A DNA stretch of 64,000 bases from Amycolatopsis azurea DSM 43854 (GTDB taxonomy: Bacteria; Actinomycetota; Actinomycetes; Mycobacteriales; Pseudonocardiaceae), in contig NZ_MUXN01000008.1 in the NCBI RefSeq assembly GCF_001995215.1, positions 186,752 through 250,751 on the forward strand, read 5' to 3'. The notes under the pieces are model-generated. The model worked only from the letters and a program-made list of their open reading frames with translations, was not told the DNA's origin and made no database searches. This document shows, in pieces, positions 7,917 through 15,714 of this stretch. How positions within the stretch are numbered: the stretch's first letter is position 1; each line of letters begins with the position of its first letter. The position numbers were made by a program, and so were the translations under genes.

Positions 7917-8744
7917 GTGACCGATCCGAGCGAGGCCGGGACGGGGCCGATCCGGCTGCCTGCCGATTACGACGCCCCGACCCCGCCTCACGGGGTGCGC
8001 GCCCCGTACGCGCCTTCGCCGTGGCCGCCCGCGATGGCACCGTTGCGAGTGCCCTTCCCACAACCGCCTCCTCCCGTTCCGCAGCCCGTCGCTCCGCCGC
8101 CGATGGGGGCCTTGCGGACCGAACGGGAGAGCGTGATCGCGCTGTTCCTCGTGCACATGTTCCCGATCGGGCATCTTCCGGTCGCGATGGGGAAACCCGC
8201 GCGCCAGTTGCCGCTGCCGGACGGCGGTTCCGGCCCGCAGGATCACCCCGAGGCGGGCGTCCTGGACGACCTGGACGCGTTGTCGCACGTCAGCAGCGGT
8301 TTCCGGCGATCGCCGACGACTCCGGCCGCCTTCGCGCCGGCCGAGCTGATTCGGGGACACGACCCGTCGGGCGGACAGTCGCAAGAGGACTGGCGAGACC
8401 GTTTCGCCGGTGCGGCGGGATATCTGTGGCCTCCCGGTGAGGGCGGTATCGACCCGGCGACGCCGGTGATGCTCGACGTCGGCGTCCATCTGGACCGCTT
8501 CGGGGACCAGCACGGCCGGGTGTTCGCCGAGGACGGGACCTTGTTTTCGATGCGCTCGCTGCCCCCGGACCGGATCGCCGCGTACCGGCGCTACCGCGTC
8601 GTCCGGCCGTTGCCGGTCTGGCGTTCGGTGGCCGCCGAGTGGTTCGGCCAGCCGGGCGGCGGGGTGCGTTTCCGCGCGGTGCTGGGCGCGGATGAACTTG
8701 TCACGCTGGGCTTCCTGGCGGACGTCACGGGGGAGGTTCGGTGA
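7917..8744 (+). CDS. TNT-domain protein (tuberculosis necrotizing toxin-like NAD+ glycohydrolase)
   Basis: A 275-residue protein. Residues 20-65 are proline-rich and 66-180 are unassigned. Residues about 190-270 form a TNT (DUF4237) domain: HLDRFGDQHGRVFAEDGT, FSMRSLPPDRIAAYRRYRV and AEWFGQPGGGVRF. The Arg, Phe, Arg and the Gln of FGQPGGG correspond to the conserved set of the domain, which in the M. tuberculosis toxin hydrolyses NAD+. No signal peptide, WXG or repeat region is seen, so delivery is unclear; it could be a solitary intracellular toxin or an effector needing a separate carrier. Its stop overlaps the next gene by 4 nt (GTGA), the layout of a toxin and its antidote. Confidence 0.85.
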   Translation: MTDPSEAGTGPIRLPADYDAPTPPHGVRAPYAPSPWPPAMAPLRVPFPQPPPPVPQPVAPPPMGALRTERESVIALFLVHMFPIGHLPVAMGKPARQLPLPDGGSGPQDHPEAGVLDDLDALSHVSSGFRRSPTTPAAFAPAELIRGHDPSGGQSQEDWRDRFAGAAGYLWPPGEGGIDPATPVMLDVGVHLDRFGDQHGRVFAEDGTLFSMRSLPPDRIAAYRRYRVVRPLPVWRSVAAEWFGQPGGGVRFRAVLGADELVTLGFLADVTGEVR

Positions 8745-9016
8745 ACACGGGGACGATCCTGCGGTGGCTGGCGGCGCTGGGCGTGCCGGCCGAGGTGGTC
8801 TCGGTCGGCGCCGAAGCCGACAACGCCTGGTGCCTCATGCGCACGGAGGAAGAGGGAGCCGAGCCCGCTTGGGAGGTCTTCTGGCGTGAGCAGGGCAACC
8901 GGTACGACTGGGCACGGTTCACCAGCGAACAGGTCGCCTGCCACTACCTCTTCGGACGTCTCGCCTGGTCGCAGGTCGCGCGTGGCGCGGTCGGCCTGCT
9001 TCCCGGCGCTCAGTGA
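8741..9016 (+). CDS. Small acidic protein coupled to the TNT toxin; candidate immunity factor
   Basis: A 91-residue protein rich in Trp, Glu and Ala (IEVFW-like stretch AWEVFWREQGNRYDWARF). I do not recognise its family. It starts at a GTG that overlaps the toxin stop by 4 nt, so the two are almost certainly made together. TNT toxins are held in check by a protein that binds and blocks the active site (IFT in M. tuberculosis, about twice this size), so a small acidic partner encoded directly after the toxin is a good immunity candidate. This is inference from position and size. Confidence 0.6.
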   Translation: MNTGTILRWLAALGVPAEVVSVGAEADNAWCLMRTEEEGAEPAWEVFWREQGNRYDWARFTSEQVACHYLFGRLAWSQVARGAVGLLPGAQ

Positions 9017-9031
9017 CCCCGAGCGCGTGAC

Positions 9032-9817
9032 TCAGCGCTTCAGGATCGCCAGCGCCTCGTCGTGCAGCAGGCCGTTGGTCGACAGCGCCGAGCCGTTGTC
9101 GTAGCGGGCCTCGCCGTCGAGGTCGCTGAACCGGCCACCGGCCTCGGTGATCAGCACCTGCGCCGCCGCGACGTCCCACGGGTTCACGATGCATTCCGCG
9201 GTGACGTCGAGCGCGCCCTCGGCGACCAGGCAGTGGTGCCAGAAGTCGCCGAAAGCGCGGCTCTCCCAGCACGCGTCGACGAGGTCGAGGTACTTCTCCC
9301 GCGAGTGGTACTCCACCCACGAGTTCAGGTCCGTTGTGGACAGATACGCGTCTTCCAGCGACGCGACCTTCGACACCGAGATGCGGCGCTCCCCGGCGGA
9401 GTCGCTCATCCAGGCGCCGTCCCCGGCGGCGGCCCACCAGCGGCGGCCGAGCATCGGCGCGCTGATCATGCCCACCACGGGGTCGCCGTCTTCGACGAGC
9501 GCGATCAACGTCGCCCAGACCGGGACGCCGCGCAGGAAGTTCTTGGTCCCGTCGATCGGGTCGAGCACCCAGGCGCGGCCGGTCGCGGCCGATCCGCCGC
9601 GTTCCTCGCCGAGCACGGCGTCGTCCGGCCGGTCTGTGGCGAGGATCGCACGGATGGCGTCTTCGACGGCGGTGTCGGCGTCGGTGACCGGGGTGCGGTC
9701 GGGTTTGCGTTCCACGGCGAGGTCGAGCGCGCGGAACCGGGCGGTGGTGATGGCGTCGGCGGCGTCGGCCAGCCGGGTGGCGAGTTCCAGATCATTCTCG
9801 TAGCCAGGCACGGTCAC
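9032..9817 (-). CDS. hisN: Histidinol-phosphatase, inositol-monophosphatase family
   Basis: A 261-residue Mg-dependent phosphatase of the IMPase superfamily. It shows the metal-binding motif WVLDPIDGTKNFLRG, the upstream GEERGGS Glu site and the C-terminal NPWDVAAAQVLITEAGG. The overall sequence and length fit the actinobacterial histidinol-phosphatase (HisN) group, which removes phosphate from histidinol phosphate in histidine synthesis; an inositol monophosphatase role is the alternative. It starts at GTG 9817 and is divergent from the response regulator gene. Confidence 0.85.
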   Translation of the reverse strand: MTVPGYENDLELATRLADAADAITTARFRALDLAVERKPDRTPVTDADTAVEDAIRAILATDRPDDAVLGEERGGSAATGRAWVLDPIDGTKNFLRGVPVWATLIALVEDGDPVVGMISAPMLGRRWWAAAGDGAWMSDSAGERRISVSKVASLEDAYLSTTDLNSWVEYHSREKYLDLVDACWESRAFGDFWHHCLVAEGALDVTAECIVNPWDVAAAQVLITEAGGRFSDLDGEARYDNGSALSTNGLLHDEALAILKR

Positions 9818-9853
9818 GATGCTTTCACGCCCGGCAGTCGTAGAGTTGGCCAG

Positions 9854-10567
9854 GTGAGCATGGTGCTACTCGCCGAGGACGACCCGGCCATCGCCGATCC
9901 GCTTTCCCGAGCGCTCCAGCGGGAGGGCTACGACGTGCGTGTCGTCGGCGACGGGCCCGCCGCCCTCGACGCGACCGAGAGCGACCGCGTGGATCTCCTG
10001 GTCCTCGATCTCGGCCTGCCCGGGATGGACGGCCTCGAGGTCTGCCGCCGCCTGCGCGCCAGCGGCACCGAGGTCCCGGTGCTGATGCTGACCGCGCGCA
10101 CGGACGAGGTCGACTTCGTGGTCGGGCTCGACGCCGGCGCCGACGACTACGTCGCGAAACCGTTCCGGCTCGCCGAGCTGCTGGCCCGGATCCGGGCGCT
10201 GCTCCGACGGCGGGCGCCCGAAGTGCTCGAAGCCGGGGGAGTGCGGATGGACCTCGGCGCCCGGATGGTCACCGTGGACCTGCACGAGGTGCAGCTGGCG
10301 AACAAGGAGTTCGAACTCCTGCGGGTGCTGATGAGCCGTGCGGGCCAGGTGGTCAGTCGCGACGAGATCCTCGCCGAGGTGTGGAACGACCTCGAATCGA
10401 AGACTTCGAAGACACTCGACATGCACATGTCGTGGCTGCGCCGGAAGCTCGCCATCGCGGCCGACGAGGCGGCGGGGCGGACGGGCAAACCCGGCGGCGG
10501 GAACGGCGACGGCGAACGGCGGATCGCCACCGTGCGCGGCGTCGGCTTCCGCTTCAACGCGGAATAG
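9854..10567 (+). CDS. OmpR/PhoB-family response regulator
   Basis: About 237 residues from GTG 9854 (or ATG 9860). The receiver domain shows the acidic pair LLAEDDPAI, phosphoacceptor Asp at about 52 in LVLDLGLPGMDG, LTAR and the Lys in DDYVAKPFRL. The C-terminal winged helix ends in IATVRGVGFRFN, typical of OmpR DNA-binding domains. The histidine kinase starts one base after its stop, so they form one operon. Target genes are unknown. Confidence 0.93.
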   Translation: MSMVLLAEDDPAIADPLSRALQREGYDVRVVGDGPAALDATESDRVDLLVLDLGLPGMDGLEVCRRLRASGTEVPVLMLTARTDEVDFVVGLDAGADDYVAKPFRLAELLARIRALLRRRAPEVLEAGGVRMDLGARMVTVDLHEVQLANKEFELLRVLMSRAGQVVSRDEILAEVWNDLESKTSKTLDMHMSWLRRKLAIAADEAAGRTGKPGGGNGDGERRIATVRGVGFRFNAE

Positions 10568-10568
10568 C

Positions 10569-11852
10569 ATGCGCCGTCGCATCCTCCTGGCGATCCTGCT
10601 CGCCGTCGCGGTGACCGCGGCGGTGCTGGGCATCCCGCTGGGCATCACCGCCTGGCAGCTGGTCGAGAACCTCAACCGCGAGAACCTGGCGTCCTCGGCC
10701 CGGGGGATCGCGGCGACGCTGGACAACGAGATCGCCGTCGGCCAGCCGATCAACCTCGATCTGGTCCGGGTGGCGGTCCCGCAGGGCGGGTTGCTGACCG
10801 TCCGCGCGCAGGGGCAGATCGAGAAGCGGTACGGCTCCGACCCCGGCTCCGACGTGGTGTCGGAGAAGGCGCCGATCGCGTTGCACGGCGAAGTCGAGCT
10901 GGCGGTGCCCGCCGGGCCGATGCGCACCCGCCAGACCCAGATGACGCTGCTCGTGGTGCTGCTGGTCGTGCTGTCGGTGGGCACCGGCACGGTGGTCGCG
11001 ACCGTGACCGCGCGGCGGCTCGCGAAACCGTTGAGACACGTCGCCGATCGCGCGGTCAAACTCGGCGGCGGCGATTTCCGGCCGGATCCGAAACGCTACG
11101 GCGTCGGCGAACTCGACATGGTCGCCGAAGCGCTCGACGCGTCCGGGACGGCGCTCGCGCAGCTCGTCCAGCGAGAACGTCAGCTGGTCGGCGACGTCTC
11201 GCATCAGCTGCGAAGCCGGTTGACCGCGTTGCAACTACGGCTCGAACCGCTGACCGTCCACCCCGATCAGGACGTCGTCGACGAGGCGAAGGCCGCGCAG
11301 GAACAGGCGGACCGGCTGGCCGAGGCGCTCGACGAACTGCTCGCCGCCGCACGGGCGGCGCGCGAGGTCGGCGCGGAACCGGTGAATCTGCCGGAGATGC
11401 TTCCCGAGATTTCGGAGGAATGGCGACAGCTGCTTCGCGCCGAAGGCAGGCATCTCCGGATCCGTGTCACGGACGGGCTCAGGGCGAGGGCGACGCCGGG
11501 CCGGTTGCGCGAGGTCGTCGGTGTCCTCCTCGACAACGCGTTGCGCCACGGCGCGGGAACGGTCACGATCGCCGCCCGGCGCGGCGACACCGAGGCCACC
11601 GTCGTCATCGAGGTCGCCGACACCGGATCGGGAGTGCCCGACGAGCTGGCGCCGCACATCTTCGAACGCGGATTCTCCGGCGGCGGCTCGACCGGCGTCG
11701 GGCTCGCCCTGGCCCGTGCGCTCATCGAGGCCGACGGCGGACGGCTCGAACTGTCGAGCAAACAGCCCGCGGTGTTCAGCCTCTTCCTGAAGGTCCCGAG
11801 GCCGGGCGATGTGGCCGAAGTGCGCTGGCCCGCCGAGCGGGTCCCGCGGTAA
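10569..11852 (+). CDS. Sensor histidine kinase
   Basis: A 427-residue kinase partner of the preceding regulator. Membrane helix 1 (about 5-28), an extracytoplasmic sensor of about 95 residues, helix 2 (about 125-147), HAMP linker, HisKA with His212 in VGDVSHQLRSRLTAL, and an ATPase domain with N-box LLDNALRHGAGTV, G1 box ADTGSGVPD, F-box HIFERGF and G2 box STGVGLALA. All catalytic boxes are present. The stimulus is unknown; the small sensor domain suits an envelope or small-ligand signal. Confidence 0.93.
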   Translation: MRRRILLAILLAVAVTAAVLGIPLGITAWQLVENLNRENLASSARGIAATLDNEIAVGQPINLDLVRVAVPQGGLLTVRAQGQIEKRYGSDPGSDVVSEKAPIALHGEVELAVPAGPMRTRQTQMTLLVVLLVVLSVGTGTVVATVTARRLAKPLRHVADRAVKLGGGDFRPDPKRYGVGELDMVAEALDASGTALAQLVQRERQLVGDVSHQLRSRLTALQLRLEPLTVHPDQDVVDEAKAAQEQADRLAEALDELLAAARAAREVGAEPVNLPEMLPEISEEWRQLLRAEGRHLRIRVTDGLRARATPGRLREVVGVLLDNALRHGAGTVTIAARRGDTEATVVIEVADTGSGVPDELAPHIFERGFSGGGSTGVGLALARALIEADGGRLELSSKQPAVFSLFLKVPRPGDVAEVRWPAERVPR

Positions 11853-11915
11853 GACCTCCCGAAGGACCACCCCATCGGGCAACGCGTGGGAAGGGCGCCG
11901 ACCTAACGTCGGGGA

Positions 11916-12428
11916 GTGCGAGCGACGGCGTTCCGGTACCGCCCACCCGTGAGCCCGGTGGCGGCGGCGACCGTGGAGATCGGCAAGGTGGCGATTTCCG
12001 TGCGGTTGTCCTTCGACGGCGACCTCTACGCGTGCCGTCGTCCACCTGGCGTGGTGGAGCGGATGGAGGCCGAAGCCCTGGACCTGCTTTCGAAGGGTCT
12101 GTTCGTCAGCGGGATCGACACCCCGGTCGCGACCGTCACCGGAGCGGCGGGACACCGGTTCGTCCAGGAGAGCGCCGTGTTCCAGCCTCCGGGCAGCTGG
12201 GTCTACCAGGGCACCTGCTGGATCGGCGCCGGCCGGAACGGGCTGACCTTGACCGGGCTGCTGGGCTATCGACTCGAAGTCCGCGCGAAGTGGGCGCGGC
12301 GGGCCGGTGACTGCGGTCCGCCCGAGACCGCCGCCGAATGGTGCGAGCTGTTCGGCGCGCAGCTGGCGTCCATCGGCGGGGTGGTCCTGCGGCGGGCCTC
12401 GGTGCTCAGTCTCGGTACTCCGCCGTGA
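11916..12428 (+). CDS. Uncharacterised protein next to DUF4255 gene
   Basis: About 170 residues, family not recognised. It has no membrane segment or signal and looks like a soluble, beta-rich protein (VEIGKVAISVRLSFDGDLY; GSWVYQGTCWIG). Start choice is uncertain: GTG 11916 follows GGGGA with little spacing, and GTG 11949 is possible. Its 3' end overlaps the convergent DUF4255 gene by 23 bp, with the stop codons inside each other's coding sequence. Codon use and GC at third positions look normal for the window. Confidence 0.65.
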   Translation: MRATAFRYRPPVSPVAAATVEIGKVAISVRLSFDGDLYACRRPPGVVERMEAEALDLLSKGLFVSGIDTPVATVTGAAGHRFVQESAVFQPPGSWVYQGTCWIGAGRNGLTLTGLLGYRLEVRAKWARRAGDCGPPETAAEWCELFGAQLASIGGVVLRRASVLSLGTPP

Positions 12429-12819
12429 CCGTGACGACGAACGCCGCCCTGGCCGGCAGGCCGAGGCTGACCCACAGCCCGGTCGGATCGGTCTTCCCGA
12501 TGGCCAGCCGCAGCGGTTGGTCGTCGACCATCAGGATTTCGGTCCGGATCAAGGCGCGCAGCGATCGGTCGAGCAAGGTGTGCTCGTCCCTGACCTTGTC
12601 CGCCCGCGCGGTGATCAAATAGGACAGTTCGCACCGCTTCGCCCGCACGGCGCCGGTTCCCGGGCCGGCGCCGTGCAGGGCGAAAAGGAACAGGTCGACG
12701 ACCGAAACCGGGGTCTCGGTCTGCCAGGTGGGTTTCGGCGGATCCAGGCGGACCACCGTCCCCTCCGGCAGATGAGGCGCGATGAGCCGGCACAACGCCT
12801 CGTCGACCTGGGTGATCAC
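12406..12819 (-). CDS. DUF4255 (Pvc16 N-terminal-like) protein
   Basis: A 137-residue protein with the layout of DUF4255: start ITQVDEALCRLIAP, a central VVRLDPPKPTWQTETPVSVVDLFLFALH, then LSYLITARADKVRDEHTLLDRSLRALI. In other bacteria this domain belongs to contractile injection systems (R-type tailocins, Photorhabdus virulence cassettes), where it caps the tail. No sheath, tube or baseplate gene lies within the window, so this is an orphan copy. It starts at GTG, 4 nt after the LuxR stop, so the two share a transcript. DUF4255 identification is from remembered family pattern. Confidence 0.72.
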   Translation of the reverse strand: MITQVDEALCRLIAPHLPEGTVVRLDPPKPTWQTETPVSVVDLFLFALHGAGPGTGAVRAKRCELSYLITARADKVRDEHTLLDRSLRALIRTEILMVDDQPLRLAIGKTDPTGLWVSLGLPARAAFVVTVTAEYRD

Positions 12820-12823
12820 GACG

Positions 12824-13456
12824 TCAGATCAATCCCTCACGCAGTGCGTAAGCCACCGCGTGCGACCGGTTCCGGAGCTGGAACCGGTTGGTCACGTCGT
12901 GCAGGATGCTCTTCACCGTGCGCTGCGAATAGCAGAGCTGGTCGGCGATCTCCTGTGTCGAGAACCCCGACGCGACCAGCTTGAGCACCTCGGTCTCCCG
13001 GTTGCTCATGCCGCCCATGTGCAGGCCACGCGGCTGCAACACCTGACGTTGCAGCCGCGAGACCCGGTGCAGGAGCCTGCCGAGCAGGTCGGGCGGGAGC
13101 GCGCCCTCCCCGGCGGCGGCCGCCTTGATCAGCCGGACCAGGACGTCGGCGCCCGCCTCCGAGCGGCGGGCGACCGCGCAGACGCCGTGCTCGATGGCGC
13201 TGAGGATCTCGTTGTCGTCGACCTCACCCGCGACGAGCACGATGCGGGTGTACCCCTGGTGGTGCAGCGCGGACAGGAGTTGTGTCATGGCCTCGTCGAG
13301 GCGATCGGTGACCAGGAGGGCCACCATGCCCGGGTCGGCGGTCTCCCCGTCCACCAGCCAGACGTCGTCACGGGAGCGGAGCGTCATGCAGACGCCGTTG
13401 TGCAGAATCGGATCGGTGGCGCGGACGACCACCGGTGTCCTGTTCGGTTCGAACAT
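12824..13456 (-). CDS. LuxR-type regulator with a pseudo-receiver domain
   Basis: About 210 residues from ATG 13456, preceded by a GGGGAAT-rich binding site. The C-terminal helix-turn-helix is clear (MSNRETEVLKLVASGFSTQE, then YSQRTVKSILHDVTNRF). The N-terminal 120 residues have the length and alternation of a receiver, but the acidic pocket and the phosphoacceptor Asp are not in standard positions (VVVRATDPILHNGV replaces VLVVDDHPL), so phosphorylation is unlikely. It is coupled to DUF4255 and faces the same way as the NarL regulator upstream. Confidence 0.82.
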   Translation of the reverse strand: MFEPNRTPVVVRATDPILHNGVCMTLRSRDDVWLVDGETADPGMVALLVTDRLDEAMTQLLSALHHQGYTRIVLVAGEVDDNEILSAIEHGVCAVARRSEAGADVLVRLIKAAAAGEGALPPDLLGRLLHRVSRLQRQVLQPRGLHMGGMSNRETEVLKLVASGFSTQEIADQLCYSQRTVKSILHDVTNRFQLRNRSHAVAYALREGLI

Positions 13457-13565
13457 GTGATTCCCATTCCCCTCGAACTGCGCGAGGGCCCCACCCCTCG
13501 CACTGCTACTCACCCTGCCGGGTGAGGTGTCCCGGGCGCATGGGACTCCGGTCCCGGAATTGCCC

Positions 13566-13609
13566 GAAAAGCCGCCCTTATCGGGGTCGCTTTTTCAACG
13601 GCGGCTTTC
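13566..13609 (-). terminator. Hairpin terminator after the NarL regulator
   Basis: On the minus strand the arms at 13608-13600 (AAAGCCGCC) and 13576-13568 (GGCGGCTTT) form a 9-bp GC-rich stem followed by TTTTC, starting 10 bases past the regulator's stop. This is the clearest intrinsic terminator in the window. Confidence 0.7.
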
Positions 13610-13618
13610 GTGGTGGCT

Positions 13619-14266
13619 TCAACGACCCAGCCCGGCTTCGCGGGCGCGCACGATCGCCTCGGCGCGGTCGGCGACGTGGAGTTTGCTGAACACGTTGGAA
13701 ATGTGGTTCCGCACGGTCTTCGGGCTGAGACAGAGTGTGCTGGCGATGACGGTGTTGCTGTGCCCGCCGGCGATGAGCGAGAGGACCTCTCGTTCGCGGA
13801 CGGTCAGTTCCGGGAACACCGTGTCCGTGTTCGGCTGCGTCTGATTGAAGAAGCCGAGGACTCGCGTCGCGATGTCGGGCCCGAAGATCGCTTCGCGCCT
13901 CGCGACGGCGTGAACGGCGCGGATGATTTCGTCGGGTTCGGCGTCCTTGAGCAGATATCCGCGCGCTCCGGCGCGCATCGCGGAGAAGACCGACTCGCTC
14001 TCGTCCGCCATCGTCAGCATCAGCACGCCGACGCCGGGCTGTTCGGCGACGATGTGCCGGGTCGCTTCGGCGCCGCTGATGTCGGGCAGGTGCAGGTCCA
14101 TGACCACGACGTCGGGCGAGAGGGCGCTCGCCGCACTGATCGCGTGCGCCCCGCTCGCGGCCTCGCCGACGACGTCGACCTGGGGTTCGTTGGCCAGCAG
14201 CGTGCAGACCCCGAACCGGAACAACGGATGGTCGTCGACCACGAGCACGCGCAGGCGTTCGTTCAT
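13619..14266 (-). CDS. NarL/FixJ-family response regulator, orphan
   Basis: A 215-residue regulator with a complete receiver (VLVVDDHPLFRFGV, phosphoacceptor in VVVMDLHLPDISG, Lys in GYLLKDAEP) and a LuxR-type helix-turn-helix (LTVREREVLSLIAGGHSN, then LSPKTVRNHISNVFSKLHV). No kinase gene is adjacent. It sits upstream of the pseudo-receiver regulator and DUF4255 gene, separated by a hairpin terminator, so it may control that unit rather than be co-transcribed with it. Starts at ATG 14266. Confidence 0.92.
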   Translation of the reverse strand: MNERLRVLVVDDHPLFRFGVCTLLANEPQVDVVGEAASGAHAISAASALSPDVVVMDLHLPDISGAEATRHIVAEQPGVGVLMLTMADESESVFSAMRAGARGYLLKDAEPDEIIRAVHAVARREAIFGPDIATRVLGFFNQTQPNTDTVFPELTVREREVLSLIAGGHSNTVIASTLCLSPKTVRNHISNVFSKLHVADRAEAIVRAREAGLGR

Positions 14267-14427
14267 ACGATCTCCCCCTGTCTCCCCGACGCGGCACGTT
14301 AGTGAGAGGGCCGGTCGCGGACAACGCGTGGTCCGGACAGCGGACCGGCAAGAATTAAACGCCTGATGAGTGTCGCGTATCGCGGGGATCCGCCCAAGTC
14401 ATTAACCCCTTCGGCCCAGGGCGGGGG

Positions 14428-14493
14428 AGCAAGGGACCTTTGCTCACGTTAGTTAGTGCACTAACGAACGATAGCAAGGGTCCCTTGCTATCG
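14428..14493. repeat. Pair of AGCAAGG/CCTTGCT palindromes flanking an operator-like site
   Basis: AGCAAGGGACCTTTGCT (14428-14444) and a 25-bp palindrome from 14469 to 14493 (CGATAGCAAGGG, T, then the complement) flank a separate palindrome. The same 17-bp core recurs at 14838 (inverted), 43996, 58243 and 58283. Confidence 0.85.
14452..14465. promoter_or_regulatory. 14-bp palindrome resembling a TetR-type operator
   Basis: GTTAGTGCACTAAC is a perfect palindrome, with outer bases extending the match (ACGTTA on the left, TAACGAACG on the right). Such TTAGTGCACTAA cores are typical of TetR-family operators. No TetR gene is adjacent; the nearest (55160) is next to a different site. Confidence 0.45.
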
Positions 14494-14550
14494 CTTCTCT
14501 CAATGTTGAGAGAGGTGTAGGTCCGTGAAGGCCCCCTTGCCTACCCTGTA

Positions 14551-14607
14551 GGTCCGTGAAGGACTCCTTGAGGGACCCTGGGTCCCTCAAGGAGTCCTTC
14601 ACGGACC
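14551..14607. repeat. Perfect 27-bp inverted repeat
   Basis: Arms 14551-14577 (GGTCCGTGAAGGACTCC...) and 14581-14607 are perfectly complementary around a 3-nt loop. It is a close relative of 1958-2012, with the central CCT/AGG replaced by compensating changes, so the stem is kept while sequence drifts. Confidence 0.9.
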
Positions 14608-14674
14608 ACGGCACCACCCCAAGAGCTTCAGGAACCTCAAAAACCCCAGTGACCCCCCAAGTCGCAGCGGGTGC

Positions 14675-14854
14675 GCGTGAAGGCCCCCTTCACGCGGCTC
14701 AGCCGAGGAAACTCGCCCTTCGCAGCGGCCACCCAAGTACATGAAGGGGTCCTTCACGGAGCTAGGCGCAAGCAAGGGGGCCTTCATGTACCGAAGCAGC
14801 GCCCCAAGGCGCAGCCGAGCCCCAAAGCACAGGCGACAGCAAAGGTCCCTTGCT
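14675..14854. repeat. Cluster of three repeat elements
   Basis: Element A (14675-14723) starts GCGTGAAGG and contains CGGCTCAGCCGAGG; a relative is at 63921. Element B (14737-14791) is bounded by GTACATGAAGG and CCTTCATGTAC and is almost identical to 48147-48201. Element C (14838-14854) is an inverted copy of the AGCAAGGGACC core. Confidence 0.85.
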
Positions 14855-14867
14855 CTCTTTTCGCAGG

Positions 14868-15704
14868 TCAGGCGAAGGCGGCGGCGTGCTCCCGAGCCCA
14901 GTCGTCGAACGTCAGCGGCGCCCGGCCGAGAAGGTCGCGAACGGTGTCGAACACGATCTTCTCGTTCCCGGCGGACTGCCGTTTGAGCTCGAAGATCCCG
15001 TCGACCGCCGAAGCGGGCCACCCGAAGCCGAGCATCCGCGCGCGGGCGTCGGCTTCGGGCTCTTCGACGTAGGTCAGCTGTCGGCCGAGGGCGTCGCCGA
15101 GGATCTCGACCTGCCGCCGCGTCGTGAGCGCTTCGCCGCCGGTGATCGGATACGTCTTGCCCGCGTGCCCGTCGGTGGTCAGCACGGTCGCGGCGACCGC
15201 GGCGATGTCGCGGACGTGCACCAGCGCGGACGCCGGATCGCCTTCGGGGACACGGATGACGCCGTCACCGCGCACGGCGTGCAGCCAGGCGAACCGGTTG
15301 TCCATGAACGTACCGGGACGCAGGATCGTCCAGTCCGGCCCGGCCTCCCGCACGGCCTGCTCGGCGGCGGTGTGCACCAGCGAGATCGGATCGGTCTGTC
15401 CGAAGTGGACTCCGGTCGTCGAAAGCTTGACGACGTGCGCGACACCGGAGGCGGCCTTGAGCACGGTTCGTTCCTGGGAGAGCGGGTCCGAGCCGTGGCC
15501 GGAGGTCAGGACGAAGACGCGCTCGACGCCGTCGAGCAGCGCGGGGTCGAAAGCGTCGAGATCGCCGGCGGCGACTTCGGCGCGCGGATCGATCCGGGCG
15601 CGGGCGGGGTCGCGCGTCAGGGCGCGTACGCGGGCGCCTTTGTCCAGCAACGCCGGGACGAGTTCGCGGCCGATTTTGCCGGTGGAACCGAGAACGAGGA
15701 TCAT
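14868..15704 (-). CDS. NmrA-like NAD(P)-binding protein
   Basis: A 278-residue short-chain-dehydrogenase-fold protein of the NmrA/atypical SDR group. It begins MILVLGSTGKIGRELVPALL (the GxxGxxG dinucleotide motif), with FVLTSGHGSD and TILRPGTFMDNRFAW; no YxxxK catalytic pair is evident in the usual place, so it may be a redox sensor or quinone-reductase-like enzyme. It lies 10 bases after the MFS gene on the same strand, so the pair is one operon. Confidence 0.87.
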   Translation of the reverse strand: MILVLGSTGKIGRELVPALLDKGARVRALTRDPARARIDPRAEVAAGDLDAFDPALLDGVERVFVLTSGHGSDPLSQERTVLKAASGVAHVVKLSTTGVHFGQTDPISLVHTAAEQAVREAGPDWTILRPGTFMDNRFAWLHAVRGDGVIRVPEGDPASALVHVRDIAAVAATVLTTDGHAGKTYPITGGEALTTRRQVEILGDALGRQLTYVEEPEADARARMLGFGWPASAVDGIFELKRQSAGNEKIVFDTVRDLLGRAPLTFDDWAREHAAAFA

Positions 15705-15714
15705 CGAAAACTCC

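Larger units (their letters stand above)
14267..14867. other. 600-bp gene-free repeat island
   Basis: No credible gene. The interval carries at least five palindromic elements of the families listed separately, and one unrelated operator-like palindrome (14452-14465). The density is far above the rest of the window and suggests repeated insertion of, or recombination between, small palindromes, or the remains of a lost gene. Confidence 0.7.

Noticed and set aside
9062..9853. A long N-terminal extension of the response regulator
   Set aside because: It is antisense to hisN; the receiver domain begins at the GTG at 9854.
14400..14860. Possible CRISPR array in the repeat island
   Set aside because: Elements are palindromes of different kinds and irregular spacing, with no constant repeat/spacer length and no cas genes.
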